Part shown: piece after piece, positions 44,776-52,981 of the stretch
Layout of the letters: every line of letters begins with the position of its first letter
How positions within the stretch are numbered: the first letter of the stretch is position 1
Assembly (NCBI GenBank): GCA_937911505.1
Contig: CALEMF010000112.1
Coordinates: forward strand, 19,058 to 83,057
Source: an uncultured Cytophagales bacterium
GTDB lineage: Bacteria > Bacteroidota > Bacteroidia > Cytophagales > Thermonemataceae
Direction of reading: 5' to 3'
Length of the DNA: 64,000 nucleotides
Notes under the pieces: model-generated
Told to the model about the DNA's origin: nothing
Database searches by the model: none
The model's input: the letters and a program-made list of their open reading frames with translations, nothing else
Made by a program: the position numbers and the translations under genes

Positions 44776-47700
44776 TCATTTGAGACGGTTAGCTTCTTGC
44801 TCGGCTTTTTGAATGATACCATCTGCTTTTTTATCTGCTTCTCTCTCTAGTTGATCTGCCTTGCGATAAGCTTCTTGCTTGGCCTTGGCAGCGGTCTTTT
44901 CGGCTGCTTTCCTAGCGGCTTTTTTAGCAATAGGATTACTACCTGCTTGTTTCACGGCTTCGTCTACCATTTTCTTTTCGTTGGCATCGGCTTCTCTTCG
45001 TATGGCATCAGCTTGTTGTTTAGCTGTTTGCTTTACTTGTGCTGCTTGTCGGCGTGCTTCAGCGAGTATTTCTTCCGCTTTCTCTTGGGTATCTTCCTTG
45101 GCCTTGTTCACAACTACATTATCTTTGGCAACTTCTTTTATCTGCTCTTTAACCGTTTTTCCTCCAGCTCCCAGCAATTTGACCTTAGGGCTGGTATATT
45201 TTCCTCCCACACCTAGGTTGAGCTTGACGTTTTCGTTCCCACTAAAGGATTGCCCTGTAAGCGAGGCGATACTACTATTAAGTTGTTTTCCGACGGCACC
45301 TGCTGGTAAGTCCATATTGAGTTGGTAATCTAATGAGCCATCGAGGCCGTTACTTCCTTGAACGGTTGTTTTGTACCCCGCTATGTTTACATCATAGGGC
45401 TGAAAGTACACCCGACCGTCTTTTACTTCTGCTTGCATCAGTACATCTGCAATACCCATAGGGTTTAAATTGGATAGTTGTGTCACGTTGCTAAGCTGCT
45501 TTACAACGGGAGCATCCTTGATAGTTCCCTTGAGAATATTAATAAGACCACTCCCATTTAAAGTGTTAAAAAGTGGCATCATATCTTGTCCTAGTTCTCC
45601 ACCCAGCTTGAAGTTAGTCGTAAATTCTCCACTCATGGCTTGGGCAAGTGGCGCTATTTTATTAACGGTTATAAAAGCTTCAGAAGCCTCTTTTATAGAC
45701 ATTTTCTTGATACCAAAGTCGATGTCAAATTTAGGATGTGCCATATCACGTGTGTCATAGGTACCGTCGGCTATTACCTCTCCTCCTAAGGTATTGAAAA
45801 AGAGCTTTTGTAAAGTAATCACCCCTTCTTTTACCAAAATATTTCCTTTAAGATTTTTTAAATTTAGGTTATCATAAGTCACCTCATTGATAGTAGAAGC
45901 TAATAGGAAGTCTATGTCTTTGGGTACTTCTACTACAGTAAGTGGCACTTCTTCTGTGCTAGCGGCTCCTGTCTCTTCTACCATCCATTCGTTTACATCA
46001 AACTTATTAGAGCTAAAAGTGAAAGCGCCTTGTAAAACTTCATCCTTCAGAAGATACCCAAGGTAGTTATTAATAGAACCTGTCATTTGCACGTCGCTTT
46101 TACCAGCAAAACCTTCTAAACGTTCTAATTGCATGGCGGTGGGATCGAAGTTGAGTTGAGCGGTGGTGATTTTTACTGTAGGCATGTCTGCTGTTTCGTA
46201 CACAAAGTCTTTAAGAGAAAGCATCCCACTTGTGGGGATTTTATCGTATTGGCTTGCCTCTACGTACGACATTTTCCCTTTAGTAGCCAGATCAGCTTTC
46301 ATAATACCCGCCAATGTCATTCCCTCTATTGGATATATTTTAGTCATTTTGGTCAAGTCCACGCTTCCTTTTGCTTTTACATCAAAGTCGATATCATCAA
46401 AATTTTTAATGAACGCTTGTGCCTCAAAAGGTTTTCCATCTAGTAGCATGTAGAATCGTTGCAAGTCCACTTCTGAGTTGGGTAATGTACCATCACTTTT
46501 GGCCAAGGCTTGTAGGTTAACCTTTTCTAAAGGAATGGGAAAGTCTTTAGACTTAATGTAGCCATTACTCAATACCATATTAGCATTAACAATAGGCATC
46601 CGCTGGCCATCGTATATCCCTTTAGCTTGTACATTTACTTTGAAAAATCCTCGTAAATCAATCCCTTCGATAGGAAACATAGTTACCAAGTCTGCTAAGT
46701 TAAGCGAAGCCTTTACATCGGCATCAATCTTCATTTGGCTGAGTCCTTCTATAAGTACTTTGGCATCTACAGGATTTTTACCCAAATCTAAGTGTAGTGT
46801 TCGTAAATCAACTACTGTGTTATCTAGGTTACCGTCATCGTTTTTGATGCCCAAGTCCATCTGAATATTATCAACTACAGTTGGTAAGTCTGGGTAGTGA
46901 AACATCGCATCTTCTACTTTAAGGTTGAGATGAAAACTAGGTAGTTGGGTTGCGTTATATATTCCTTTTACGTCTCCATCAAACTGTAGGATACCCTTTG
47001 TTTCAATTTCATCGAAGTTTTCTGTGTAGGCGCCTGGAACAAGTGAAAGCAATGTTTTGAAGTCATTCTTTAGTGTTTTAAAACGAATATCCATCTGGAT
47101 GTTGGTATCAGGCATTGCTACAAAACCATCGAAGCTCATTTCAAAGTCATTTACCTTTAAATTATTATCCTTAAAGGTATATTTGGCGTTAGCCATATCC
47201 ATTCCTAATGTAATATCTGCTTCTATTTTTTTATTGTTCAGGTAGTTTACACCGTCAAAGTCTAGGGTAAAAGCAGCAATGTCTGTTTCTGTCACTAAAT
47301 CGAAAAGGTTTTCTTCAAGTTGTCCACGACCGGTGTGGTTAAGTGATTCAATCTTTACATACATAGGGGTTGAGCGGTCATCGTACTCTACTAAACCATT
47401 GCTAATTTTCCATTTATCTATGTCGATGCGTAGTGGTGCTTCTACTTCGGTAGTATCAGCTTGTGTGGTATCAATAGGCTGAGGACGTATGATGTCCCAA
47501 TTGGCTTTACCAATTCTATTTACCTTAGCAAATATTCGAGGTGATTCGAGGGAGATGGCTTTCACTTCCATGATTTCTCCAAAAAGTACGCTCCATACAT
47601 CTATCGTTGTATTGAATGAGGCTACTGAAAGGAGGGTATCTCCTTCGAAGTCTTCTCGCCCTACGATACTAAAGTTATCTAAGCCAGCCGTAATATCTGG

Positions 47701-47886
47701 AAAACTTCTAAAAATGCTAAGGCTGAAATCATCTGCTGCATAGTTTACTTCTGCATTTACATATTGAGCAATTTCTTTATCAATGGCCTCTTTGATGTCG
47801 TTTTTAAAAATGACTGGTAGCAGAAGCAGCACTAGGAATAGGAGAAAGAACAATCCTATGACAATAAATACAGCCTTTTTTTTCAT
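44776..47886 (-). CDS. AsmA-family protein with C-terminal Ala/Lys-rich coiled coil
   Basis: The 1,036-residue protein has an N-terminal membrane anchor (about 4-26, AVFIVIGLFFLLFLVLLLLPVIF) and a long periplasmic repeating-beta region of the AsmA/TamB type. The start IFRSFPDITAGLDNFSIVG...LLSVASFNTTIDVWSVLFG is diagnostic. The AsmA C-terminal core ends near GNENVKLNLGVGGKYTSPKVKLLG. Such proteins are thought to bridge the envelope and move lipids or assist outer-membrane assembly. A final ~130-residue charged coiled coil rich in Ala, Lys and Glu is added. Confidence 0.9.
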   Translation of the reverse strand: MKKKAVFIVIGLFFLLFLVLLLLPVIFKNDIKEAIDKEIAQYVNAEVNYAADDFSLSIFRSFPDITAGLDNFSIVGREDFEGDTLLSVASFNTTIDVWSVLFGEIMEVKAISLESPRIFAKVNRIGKANWDIIRPQPIDTTQADTTEVEAPLRIDIDKWKISNGLVEYDDRSTPMYVKIESLNHTGRGQLEENLFDLVTETDIAAFTLDFDGVNYLNNKKIEADITLGMDMANAKYTFKDNNLKVNDFEMSFDGFVAMPDTNIQMDIRFKTLKNDFKTLLSLVPGAYTENFDEIETKGILQFDGDVKGIYNATQLPSFHLNLKVEDAMFHYPDLPTVVDNIQMDLGIKNDDGNLDNTVVDLRTLHLDLGKNPVDAKVLIEGLSQMKIDADVKASLNLADLVTMFPIEGIDLRGFFKVNVQAKGIYDGQRMPIVNANMVLSNGYIKSKDFPIPLEKVNLQALAKSDGTLPNSEVDLQRFYMLLDGKPFEAQAFIKNFDDIDFDVKAKGSVDLTKMTKIYPIEGMTLAGIMKADLATKGKMSYVEASQYDKIPTSGMLSLKDFVYETADMPTVKITTAQLNFDPTAMQLERLEGFAGKSDVQMTGSINNYLGYLLKDEVLQGAFTFSSNKFDVNEWMVEETGAASTEEVPLTVVEVPKDIDFLLASTINEVTYDNLNLKNLKGNILVKEGVITLQKLFFNTLGGEVIADGTYDTRDMAHPKFDIDFGIKKMSIKEASEAFITVNKIAPLAQAMSGEFTTNFKLGGELGQDMMPLFNTLNGSGLINILKGTIKDAPVVKQLSNVTQLSNLNPMGIADVLMQAEVKDGRVYFQPYDVNIAGYKTTVQGSNGLDGSLDYQLNMDLPAGAVGKQLNSSIASLTGQSFSGNENVKLNLGVGGKYTSPKVKLLGAGGKTVKEQIKEVAKDNVVVNKAKEDTQEKAEEILAEARRQAAQVKQTAKQQADAIRREADANEKKMVDEAVKQAGSNPIAKKAARKAAEKTAAKAKQEAYRKADQLEREADKKADGIIQKAEQEANRLK

Positions 47887-47960
47887 AGTTTTTGAATTGT
47901 TTGTACTTTTGTTGAAAATCTTTGTCTTATCAAATTTAAAGATTTTTTCTAGTATAAAAG

Positions 47961-47987
47961 AAAAAAGATCAGTACAAAGTACCGATC
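47961..47987 (-). terminator. Terminator after the small repeat protein gene
   Basis: GATCAGTAC (47967-47975) and GTACCGATC (47979-47987) form a 9-bp stem (one G-U on the RNA) with a 3-base loop. Read on the minus strand it is followed by a T-run (47966-47961). Confidence 0.75.
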
Positions 47988-48023
47988 CTTTCTTAATACA
48001 AAATGTTTAGTATAAATAAATGC

Positions 48024-48476
48024 TTACTCAGCTACCTTTTCAGTAGTATGATTGATAGTGTAGTAAGCAGCTCTTTTATCCGTAGATAATACGTCGAGCC
48101 CTTCGGCCATATCTTTAGCTTCTTCTATGCTTAGTTTATCTTTTAGGATAATTTCTTCTAGTAGCTTGCCACTCTTCGTGTAAACTTGAAGAGTGGTATA
48201 GCTGTTAGGAGAAACTACCGAATAATAAGCTACCTTATCGTTCTCTACAAGATCCATACCTTCCATAAGGTTGGTAGCTTCTTCGTGACTCATTCTATCC
48301 ATAAGAACTACTTCTTCAAGCAGGTTGTTTTTCTTATCGAAAAGTTTTATGGTAGCATAGTCGTTAATATCTTTTAATTCCTTGGCCCCTGTAAGTTTTG
48401 TTTGGGCATTTACAGAGATAGTGGAAAGGAGCAATAAGCCAGCAAGAACAACAAATTGAGTGATAAACGCTTTCAT
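48024..48476 (-). CDS. Small exported protein with two internal repeats
   Basis: The 150-residue protein has a signal peptide of 24 residues (ending SVNAQ). It consists mainly of two ~45-residue repeats: YATIKLFDKKNNLLEEVVLMD...MEGMDL...VAYYSV and YTTLQVYTKSGKLLEEIILKD...AEGLDV...AAYYTI. Each looks like two strands followed by a helix. I do not recognise a family. It is flanked by a strong terminator downstream and a 400-bp gene-free region upstream, so it is a monocistronic unit. Confidence 0.75.
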   Translation of the reverse strand: MKAFITQFVVLAGLLLLSTISVNAQTKLTGAKELKDINDYATIKLFDKKNNLLEEVVLMDRMSHEEATNLMEGMDLVENDKVAYYSVVSPNSYTTLQVYTKSGKLLEEIILKDKLSIEEAKDMAEGLDVLSTDKRAAYYTINHTTEKVAE

Positions 48477-48878
48477 AGTAAAAATTATTTAATGTGTATT
48501 ATTTTTCAAAATCATTGATATGGCTAATCATGATGCCAAACAGATGCCACATTTTATAAGTTACTATAAATCAGACACTTAAATTATAACGTAAGTGTAA
48601 AGGTGTACATTTCCGTACAATAGGTTGTTCAAATATCGTACGACCATACTAGTGTAAAACCAAATATTATTTGGCTTTACTGTTTCTTACCTAAAAAAAG
48701 GAAGCAAATTGCTTAAAGTGAAGATTTCCTTTCTGAGCGGACGACACATCATACAGTGTCCAGCAGTGTACAGTATATAGGCATTGAGTAAGAAAAATAA
48801 GAATAGAAATACTGCCTTGTTTAAAAAAGTTTTCCTAACTTCGCACCAAACTTTAAAATTACGCCTATTTGGTACATT
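48477..48878. other. 402-bp gene-free region between divergent genes
   Basis: No open frame with coding character is present. It must hold the promoters of the small repeat protein (minus) and of atpB (plus). It also contains CCAAAT-ATT-ATTTGG (48660-48674), a nearly perfect palindrome AAGCAA-A-TTGCTT (48702-48714) and AAAGGAA/TTCCTTT arms (48697-48703 and 48726-48732) around it. A small RNA cannot be excluded but I see no known family. Confidence 0.5.
48817..48843 (+). promoter_or_regulatory. Candidate promoter of atpBEFH
   Basis: TTG (48817-48819), 16 bp, TAACTTCG (48836-48843), one mismatch to TAnnTTTG, 35 bp before the atpB ATG. The spacing is slightly short. Confidence 0.45.
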
Positions 48879-49919
48879 ATGAATTGGATAAGCCTTACCA
48901 AAAAATTAACCTTTGTGCTCTTGTTGCTCAGTACACATCACTTTACTTTCGCTAAAGAAGAGCAAGACATTAAAGAGTTGATTTTCCACCACATTTCTGA
49001 CTCTCATGAGTGGCATCTAGCTACTATTGATGAAGCACACATTACGATTCCTCTCCCCATTATCCTTTACACTGAGAATGGGTTGGATGTATTCATGTCA
49101 AACGCCTTTCATCATGCTACTACTGTAGAAGTAGAACACGAAGGGGAGGAAGTAGAAGCCTTGAAACTTACACGTGATAAGGCAACCTATTATATGACGC
49201 ACGACAAGATATTCTTAGAAGAACACGAAGCGCTCTTACTAGACTTCTCTATTACAAAGAATGTAGCTTCTATGCTTATCAGTGTTCTATTGCTTGCTAT
49301 TACCTTTACTTATATTGGAAGTCAATATAGAAAAACAGGAGTAAATACCGCTCCCAAAGGGGTTCAATCCTTTTTTGAGCCTATCATTACTTTTGTAAGA
49401 GATGATATTGCGAAAGAAATTATTGGTCCTAAGTATGAGAAGTATGTACCTTACTTGCTGACTGTTTTCTTCTTTATTTGGTTCAATAATATGCTAGGAC
49501 TTATGCCAGGTGCTGCTAATGTAACTGGTAATATTGCTGTTACCTTCACTTTAGCTATTTTCACTTGGATTATCACTACAGTAACAGCCAATAAAAACTA
49601 CTGGGGGCACATTTTTGCGCCTCCTGGTGTACCTGCTTGGCTGCTACCTATTATGGTTCCTGTAGAATTGATAGGTATTTTTACAAAGCCTTTTTCACTT
49701 ATGATTCGTCTTTTTGCGAATATTACAGCAGGACATATTATTATTCTTAGCTTGATTGCCCTGATCTTTATTTTCGATAGTGTGTTTGTAGCGGCAGCAA
49801 GTGTACCCTTTGCTATTATTATGAATTGTTTAGAGCTGTTTGTAGCTATCTTACAGGCCTACGTATTTACATTGCTAACGGCTATGTATTTTGGCAGTGC
49901 TATAGAAGAGCACCACTAA
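48879..49919 (+). CDS. atpB: F0F1 ATP synthase subunit a
   Basis: Subunit a is the membrane stator that forms the proton half-channels against the c-ring. The 346-residue protein has an N-terminal leader-like helix and a long pre-domain (to about 140), as usual in Bacteroidota, then the conserved membrane part. The essential Arg277 lies in FSLMIRLFANITAGHIIIL and the C-terminal segment is ELFVAILQAYVFTLLTAMY. It is the first gene of atpB-atpE-atpF-atpH; no atpI is found upstream. Confidence 0.96.
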   Translation: MNWISLTKKLTFVLLLLSTHHFTFAKEEQDIKELIFHHISDSHEWHLATIDEAHITIPLPIILYTENGLDVFMSNAFHHATTVEVEHEGEEVEALKLTRDKATYYMTHDKIFLEEHEALLLDFSITKNVASMLISVLLLAITFTYIGSQYRKTGVNTAPKGVQSFFEPIITFVRDDIAKEIIGPKYEKYVPYLLTVFFFIWFNNMLGLMPGAANVTGNIAVTFTLAIFTWIITTVTANKNYWGHIFAPPGVPAWLLPIMVPVELIGIFTKPFSLMIRLFANITAGHIIILSLIALIFIFDSVFVAAASVPFAIIMNCLELFVAILQAYVFTLLTAMYFGSAIEEHH

Positions 49920-49942
49920 AAGGAAGGTGGTACTATCCATTG

Positions 49943-49960
49943 AAACAATGTGAATTGTTT
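49943..49960 (+). promoter_or_regulatory. Small hairpin between atpB and atpE
   Basis: AAACAAT (49943-49949) and ATTGTTT (49954-49960) form a perfect 7-bp stem with a four-base loop, 30 bp before atpE. It may affect translation or mRNA processing. Confidence 0.4.
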
Positions 49961-49990
49961 ATATATAAAACCCTTTAATTCAAACAAATT

Positions 49991-50236
49991 ATGTTAGCTG
50001 AATTACTTGTTCTATTGAACGAACTCTTTGGTCTTGGTGCAGGCCTAGCGGCAGGACTTGCCGTATTAGGTGCTGGTTTAGGTATTGGTCGTGTAGGTGG
50101 CCAGGCAATGGATGCGATTGCTCGCCAGCCTGAAGCACAACCTAAGATCCAAGGCGCTATGATTATCGCGGCGGCCTTGATAGAAGGTGCAGCCCTATTT
50201 GCAGTAGTTGTTGGTCTTTTAATGGCTGTAAAATAA
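49991..50236 (+). CDS. atpE: F0F1 ATP synthase subunit c
   Basis: Subunit c forms the rotating ring. The 81-residue hairpin of two helices has the glycine-rich packing motif GAGLGIGRVGG in helix 1, the polar loop RQPEAQ, and the ion-carrying Glu65 in ALIEGAALF of helix 2. The residues after Glu are Gly-Ala, without the Ser/Thr of sodium-type rings, so proton coupling is expected. It is followed by a strong stem-loop that may raise its expression relative to atpF. Confidence 0.96.
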   Translation: MLAELLVLLNELFGLGAGLAAGLAVLGAGLGIGRVGGQAMDAIARQPEAQPKIQGAMIIAAALIEGAALFAVVVGLLMAVK

Positions 50237-50255
50237 TCACTGCAAAGGAAAACTT

Positions 50256-50297
50256 CAAAGCTCTCTGTTTTGACGGTGGGTCAAAGCAGAGACTTTG
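50256..50297 (+). promoter_or_regulatory. Strong stem-loop between atpE and atpF
   Basis: The arms 50256-50274 and 50280-50297 pair over 18 positions with a single bulged C, one wobble pair and a GGTGG loop. No T-tail follows, so an mRNA stability or processing element is more likely than a terminator. Confidence 0.7.
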
Positions 50298-50344
50298 GAT
50301 GCTAACAAAAAGCTCATTACAAAGAATATAAAACTACACAACAT

Positions 50345-50839
50345 ATGGATTTAGTAACCCCCGAATTAGGACTCATCTTTTGGCAAACAGTTATCTTTAT
50401 TTTGCTCTTAGTTGTTTTAGGTAGATTTGCCTGGAAGCCTATTTTACAAGGTCTCAGGGAACGGGAATCTTCTATAGCAAGTGCGCTCAAATCGGCCGAA
50501 GAGGCTAAAGTGCAAATGGCTAAAATTACTTCGGATAACGAAAAACTATTGGATGAAGCCCGCGCAGAGAAAGATGACATCTTAAAAAAAGCAACACAAA
50601 CTGCTAAAAAGATGGTAGAAGAAGCTAAAGATGATGCTAAGAAAGAAGCTAATAGAATTGTAGAAGAGGCTCGCCAAGCCATTGAAAACGAGAAAAAAGC
50701 GGCTTTAAGCGAAATTAAGAAACAAGTAGCCAGCCTATCCCTCGAAATTGCTGAGAAAGTACTCCAAAAGAAATTAGCTGACGAACCTTCTCAAAAAGCA
50801 TTAGTAGAAGATTTACTAAAGGATACTAACTTAAACTAA
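50345..50839 (+). CDS. atpF: F0F1 ATP synthase subunit b
   Basis: Subunit b is the peripheral stalk. The 164-residue protein has one N-terminal membrane helix (about 9-29, GLIFWQTVIFILLLVVLGRFAW), then KPILQGLREREKSI-like RESSIASALKSAEEAK and a long Ala/Lys/Glu coiled coil to the C-terminus. This is the usual size and layout of subunit b. It is followed after 5 bp by atpH. Confidence 0.95.
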   Translation: MDLVTPELGLIFWQTVIFILLLVVLGRFAWKPILQGLRERESSIASALKSAEEAKVQMAKITSDNEKLLDEARAEKDDILKKATQTAKKMVEEAKDDAKKEANRIVEEARQAIENEKKAALSEIKKQVASLSLEIAEKVLQKKLADEPSQKALVEDLLKDTNLN

Positions 50840-50844
50840 AAGAT

Positions 50845-51378
50845 ATGTCTGAACATAGAGTAGCTGTACGATACGCTAAATCTATTTTGACGCTGGCCCA
50901 AGAGCAAGGCGTGCTAGATGAAGTATACCAAGATATGGAAGCCTTTGAGCAATTATGTGACGATAATCCAAAGCTAATAGCTGTTTTGAGAAATCCGATT
51001 GTTTATAGTTATAAGAAATTAGCGATTCTTAAAGGGCTCCTAGAAGGCAAGGTCAACTCACTTACTATCAAATTTTTTGAAATTATTGCTAAGAAAAATC
51101 GCGAGGAAGTTCTCTATGCCATTGCAAAAGAGTTTGAGTATCAGTATGAACAGTACAAGAATATTCAAAGAGCGACCATTACTACTACCTTCCCCCTTAC
51201 CGATACTCTACGCCAACAAGTAAACCAGATGCTTACTACTGAAACAGGTAAGCAAATCAAGTTGGAAGAAAAGATTGATGCAAAGCTTATTGGAGGGTTT
51301 GTACTACGCTTCTCAGACAAACAAGTAGATACTTCTATAAAAGGGAAACTTAATCAATTGAGGCACGAATTAGTGTAA
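50845..51378 (+). CDS. atpH: F0F1 ATP synthase subunit delta
   Basis: Subunit delta connects the F1 head to the b stalk. The 177-residue protein begins with HRVAVRYAKSILTLAQEQGVLDEVYQDM, the typical N-terminal six-helix domain, and ends with the conserved ITTTFPLTDTLRQQV...KIDAKLIGGFVLRFSDKQVDTSIKGKLNQL. The catalytic genes atpA and atpG, which commonly follow in this phylum, are absent; the next gene encodes an unrelated membrane protein. Confidence 0.95.
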   Translation: MSEHRVAVRYAKSILTLAQEQGVLDEVYQDMEAFEQLCDDNPKLIAVLRNPIVYSYKKLAILKGLLEGKVNSLTIKFFEIIAKKNREEVLYAIAKEFEYQYEQYKNIQRATITTTFPLTDTLRQQVNQMLTTETGKQIKLEEKIDAKLIGGFVLRFSDKQVDTSIKGKLNQLRHELV

Positions 51379-51427
51379 TACTTAATGTTATAAACAGTCA
51401 CTTTTTTAAGACGAATCTGGGCCTACT

Positions 51428-51844
51428 ATGAGAAAAGTTAAAGTTAATCCAGTTGCCTTTATCTTAGCAGTGGCTTTTTTGGGCTTAGGGCTAACTGAGT
51501 TTTACAGAAGCACCAATATTCGTAACAACTACATAAAGGTCGCTGTTGACATTGAAAATATCACAAAAAAACAACGACGTAAAGATATTCGATATGTATA
51601 CGAAGTGAACTTCTTAACATCAGCAGGTGACTCTATCAGCACCCAAGTACAGGACAATATCCGCTACACACCTCCCAAACAATATATTTATTACTATAAG
51701 AAGAATCCCTATGCTGCTACTTTTCAGGACGGATCGCAAAGCCAGTGGACAGGTATAGGTCTCTTGGTCGTTGCTTTCATTATTTTTGCGCTTGGGATTT
51801 GGATAGAAAGAAGAAGAATTCAGCGAAAACAAAGCCGTTCATAA
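51428..51844 (+). CDS. DUF3592-like membrane protein
   Basis: The 138-residue protein has two transmembrane helices (about 9-25 and 110-128) around a ~75-residue extracytoplasmic beta domain. The middle contains RYVYEVNFLTSAGDSISTQVQ and the YYKKNPYAAT segment, the pattern of DUF3592 proteins, and ends in a basic tail. Function is unknown. It lies 49 bp after atpH and may be read through from the ATP synthase promoter. Confidence 0.7.
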   Translation: MRKVKVNPVAFILAVAFLGLGLTEFYRSTNIRNNYIKVAVDIENITKKQRRKDIRYVYEVNFLTSAGDSISTQVQDNIRYTPPKQYIYYYKKNPYAATFQDGSQSQWTGIGLLVVAFIIFALGIWIERRRIQRKQSRS

Positions 51845-51897
51845 ACCATTTCTTTGTGCCTTATGTTCCTACTATACAGGCTTTACCTTACATATCT

Positions 51898-52290
51898 ATG
51901 AAATCATTAGTAAGTATAATGGCAGCCGCACTGATTCTAGCAGGTTGTCAACAAAGTAGCGACGAAAGTTTTGAAACCATACAAACTTCCATAGAAACCC
52001 CCTTTCAGGAAGGAGAAGTATATTATGATGAACAAATTCCAATTCGTGGGTTAGTGGAAGATCCGGTGGAAGTACATACGTATACCTTAGAGATCAAGAT
52101 GATGCCTAAGGACTCCTCTGTATTTTTTGTATATGTACATCAGCACGAAAGGCAGCTTCCTATAGATACCTCGTGGCACAACCTCATCGACTTTGACACT
52201 GACCTGCGATTATATTTTACTGCTTACAACCATAATAATCAAGTAGACAGTACGGTTATCGATTTCAAATCAAAAATGCGTCGTCCTTAA
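51898..52290 (+). CDS. Putative lipoprotein of unknown function
   Basis: From ATG 51898 the protein is 130 residues with a type II leader (KSLVSIMAAALILAGCQQ, lipobox LAGC). The open frame runs further upstream, overlapping the previous gene, but only this start makes a lipoprotein leader. The mature part is a single predicted beta-sandwich (PIRGLVEDPVEVHTYTLEIKMM...YVHQHERQLPIDTSWH), possibly Ig-like. No family is recognised. The nitroreductase gene begins 7 bp later. Confidence 0.72.
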   Translation: MKSLVSIMAAALILAGCQQSSDESFETIQTSIETPFQEGEVYYDEQIPIRGLVEDPVEVHTYTLEIKMMPKDSSVFFVYVHQHERQLPIDTSWHNLIDFDTDLRLYFTAYNHNNQVDSTVIDFKSKMRRP

Positions 52291-52297
52291 ATCATTT

Positions 52298-52885
52298 ATG
52301 TATAACACCAAAGAAATCAATCAGCTTATCCGTCATCGACGCTCAGTCTATCCAGTACAATACGTTGAAGGTAAGGTAATTGATGATACAATTATCGAAC
52401 AAATATTAGAAAATGCCAATTGGGCACCTACCCACGGTAGAACAGAGCCTTGGCGATTTTGTGTATTTACAGGGGACGGTTTGAAAAAGTTGGCTCAGTT
52501 TCAAGCTGAAACTTATAAGAAATATACCCCTACCGAAGATTTCAAAGAGAATAAACACCAGAAATTATTAGACAATCCATTAAAAGCTTCTCATATTATT
52601 TCTATTGGCATGAAGCGACAAGCAAGTGGTAGAATCCCAGAAGTAGAAGAAATAGAAGCGGTAGCCTGTGCAGTACAGAACATGTATCTCACTGCTACCG
52701 CCTACGGCATTGGTGCTTACTGGGGGAGTGGAGGTATTACTTATTATGAAGAAGCTAAACCTTTCTTTGATCTTGAACCAGAAGATAAGCTACTTGGGTT
52801 TTTCTACCTAGGTCATATAGAAAAACCCTCCCCTGAAGGTAAGAGAGCCCCTGTTCAAGAAAAAGTAAGATGGATAAAAGGCTAG
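52298..52885 (+). CDS. Nitroreductase-family flavoprotein
   Basis: The 195-residue protein is of the FMN-dependent nitroreductase fold. FMN-binding RHRRSVYPVQY is near the N-terminus, NWAPTHGRTEPWRF is the central segment, and the C-terminal LTATAYGIGAYWGSGG plus KLLGFFYLGH are typical. Likely NAD(P)H-dependent reduction of nitro-aromatics or quinones; the physiological substrate is unknown. It follows the lipoprotein gene closely and precedes mdh. Confidence 0.9.
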   Translation: MYNTKEINQLIRHRRSVYPVQYVEGKVIDDTIIEQILENANWAPTHGRTEPWRFCVFTGDGLKKLAQFQAETYKKYTPTEDFKENKHQKLLDNPLKASHIISIGMKRQASGRIPEVEEIEAVACAVQNMYLTATAYGIGAYWGSGGITYYEEAKPFFDLEPEDKLLGFFYLGHIEKPSPEGKRAPVQEKVRWIKG

Positions 52886-52981
52886 TAAAAAAAAGCCTTG
52901 TTTCGGTTCTTACTTATCACTTTCTTTTTAACTTTATGCATCAGTTAAGATTTCTTTAAACAATATAAATTTTATAATCAT

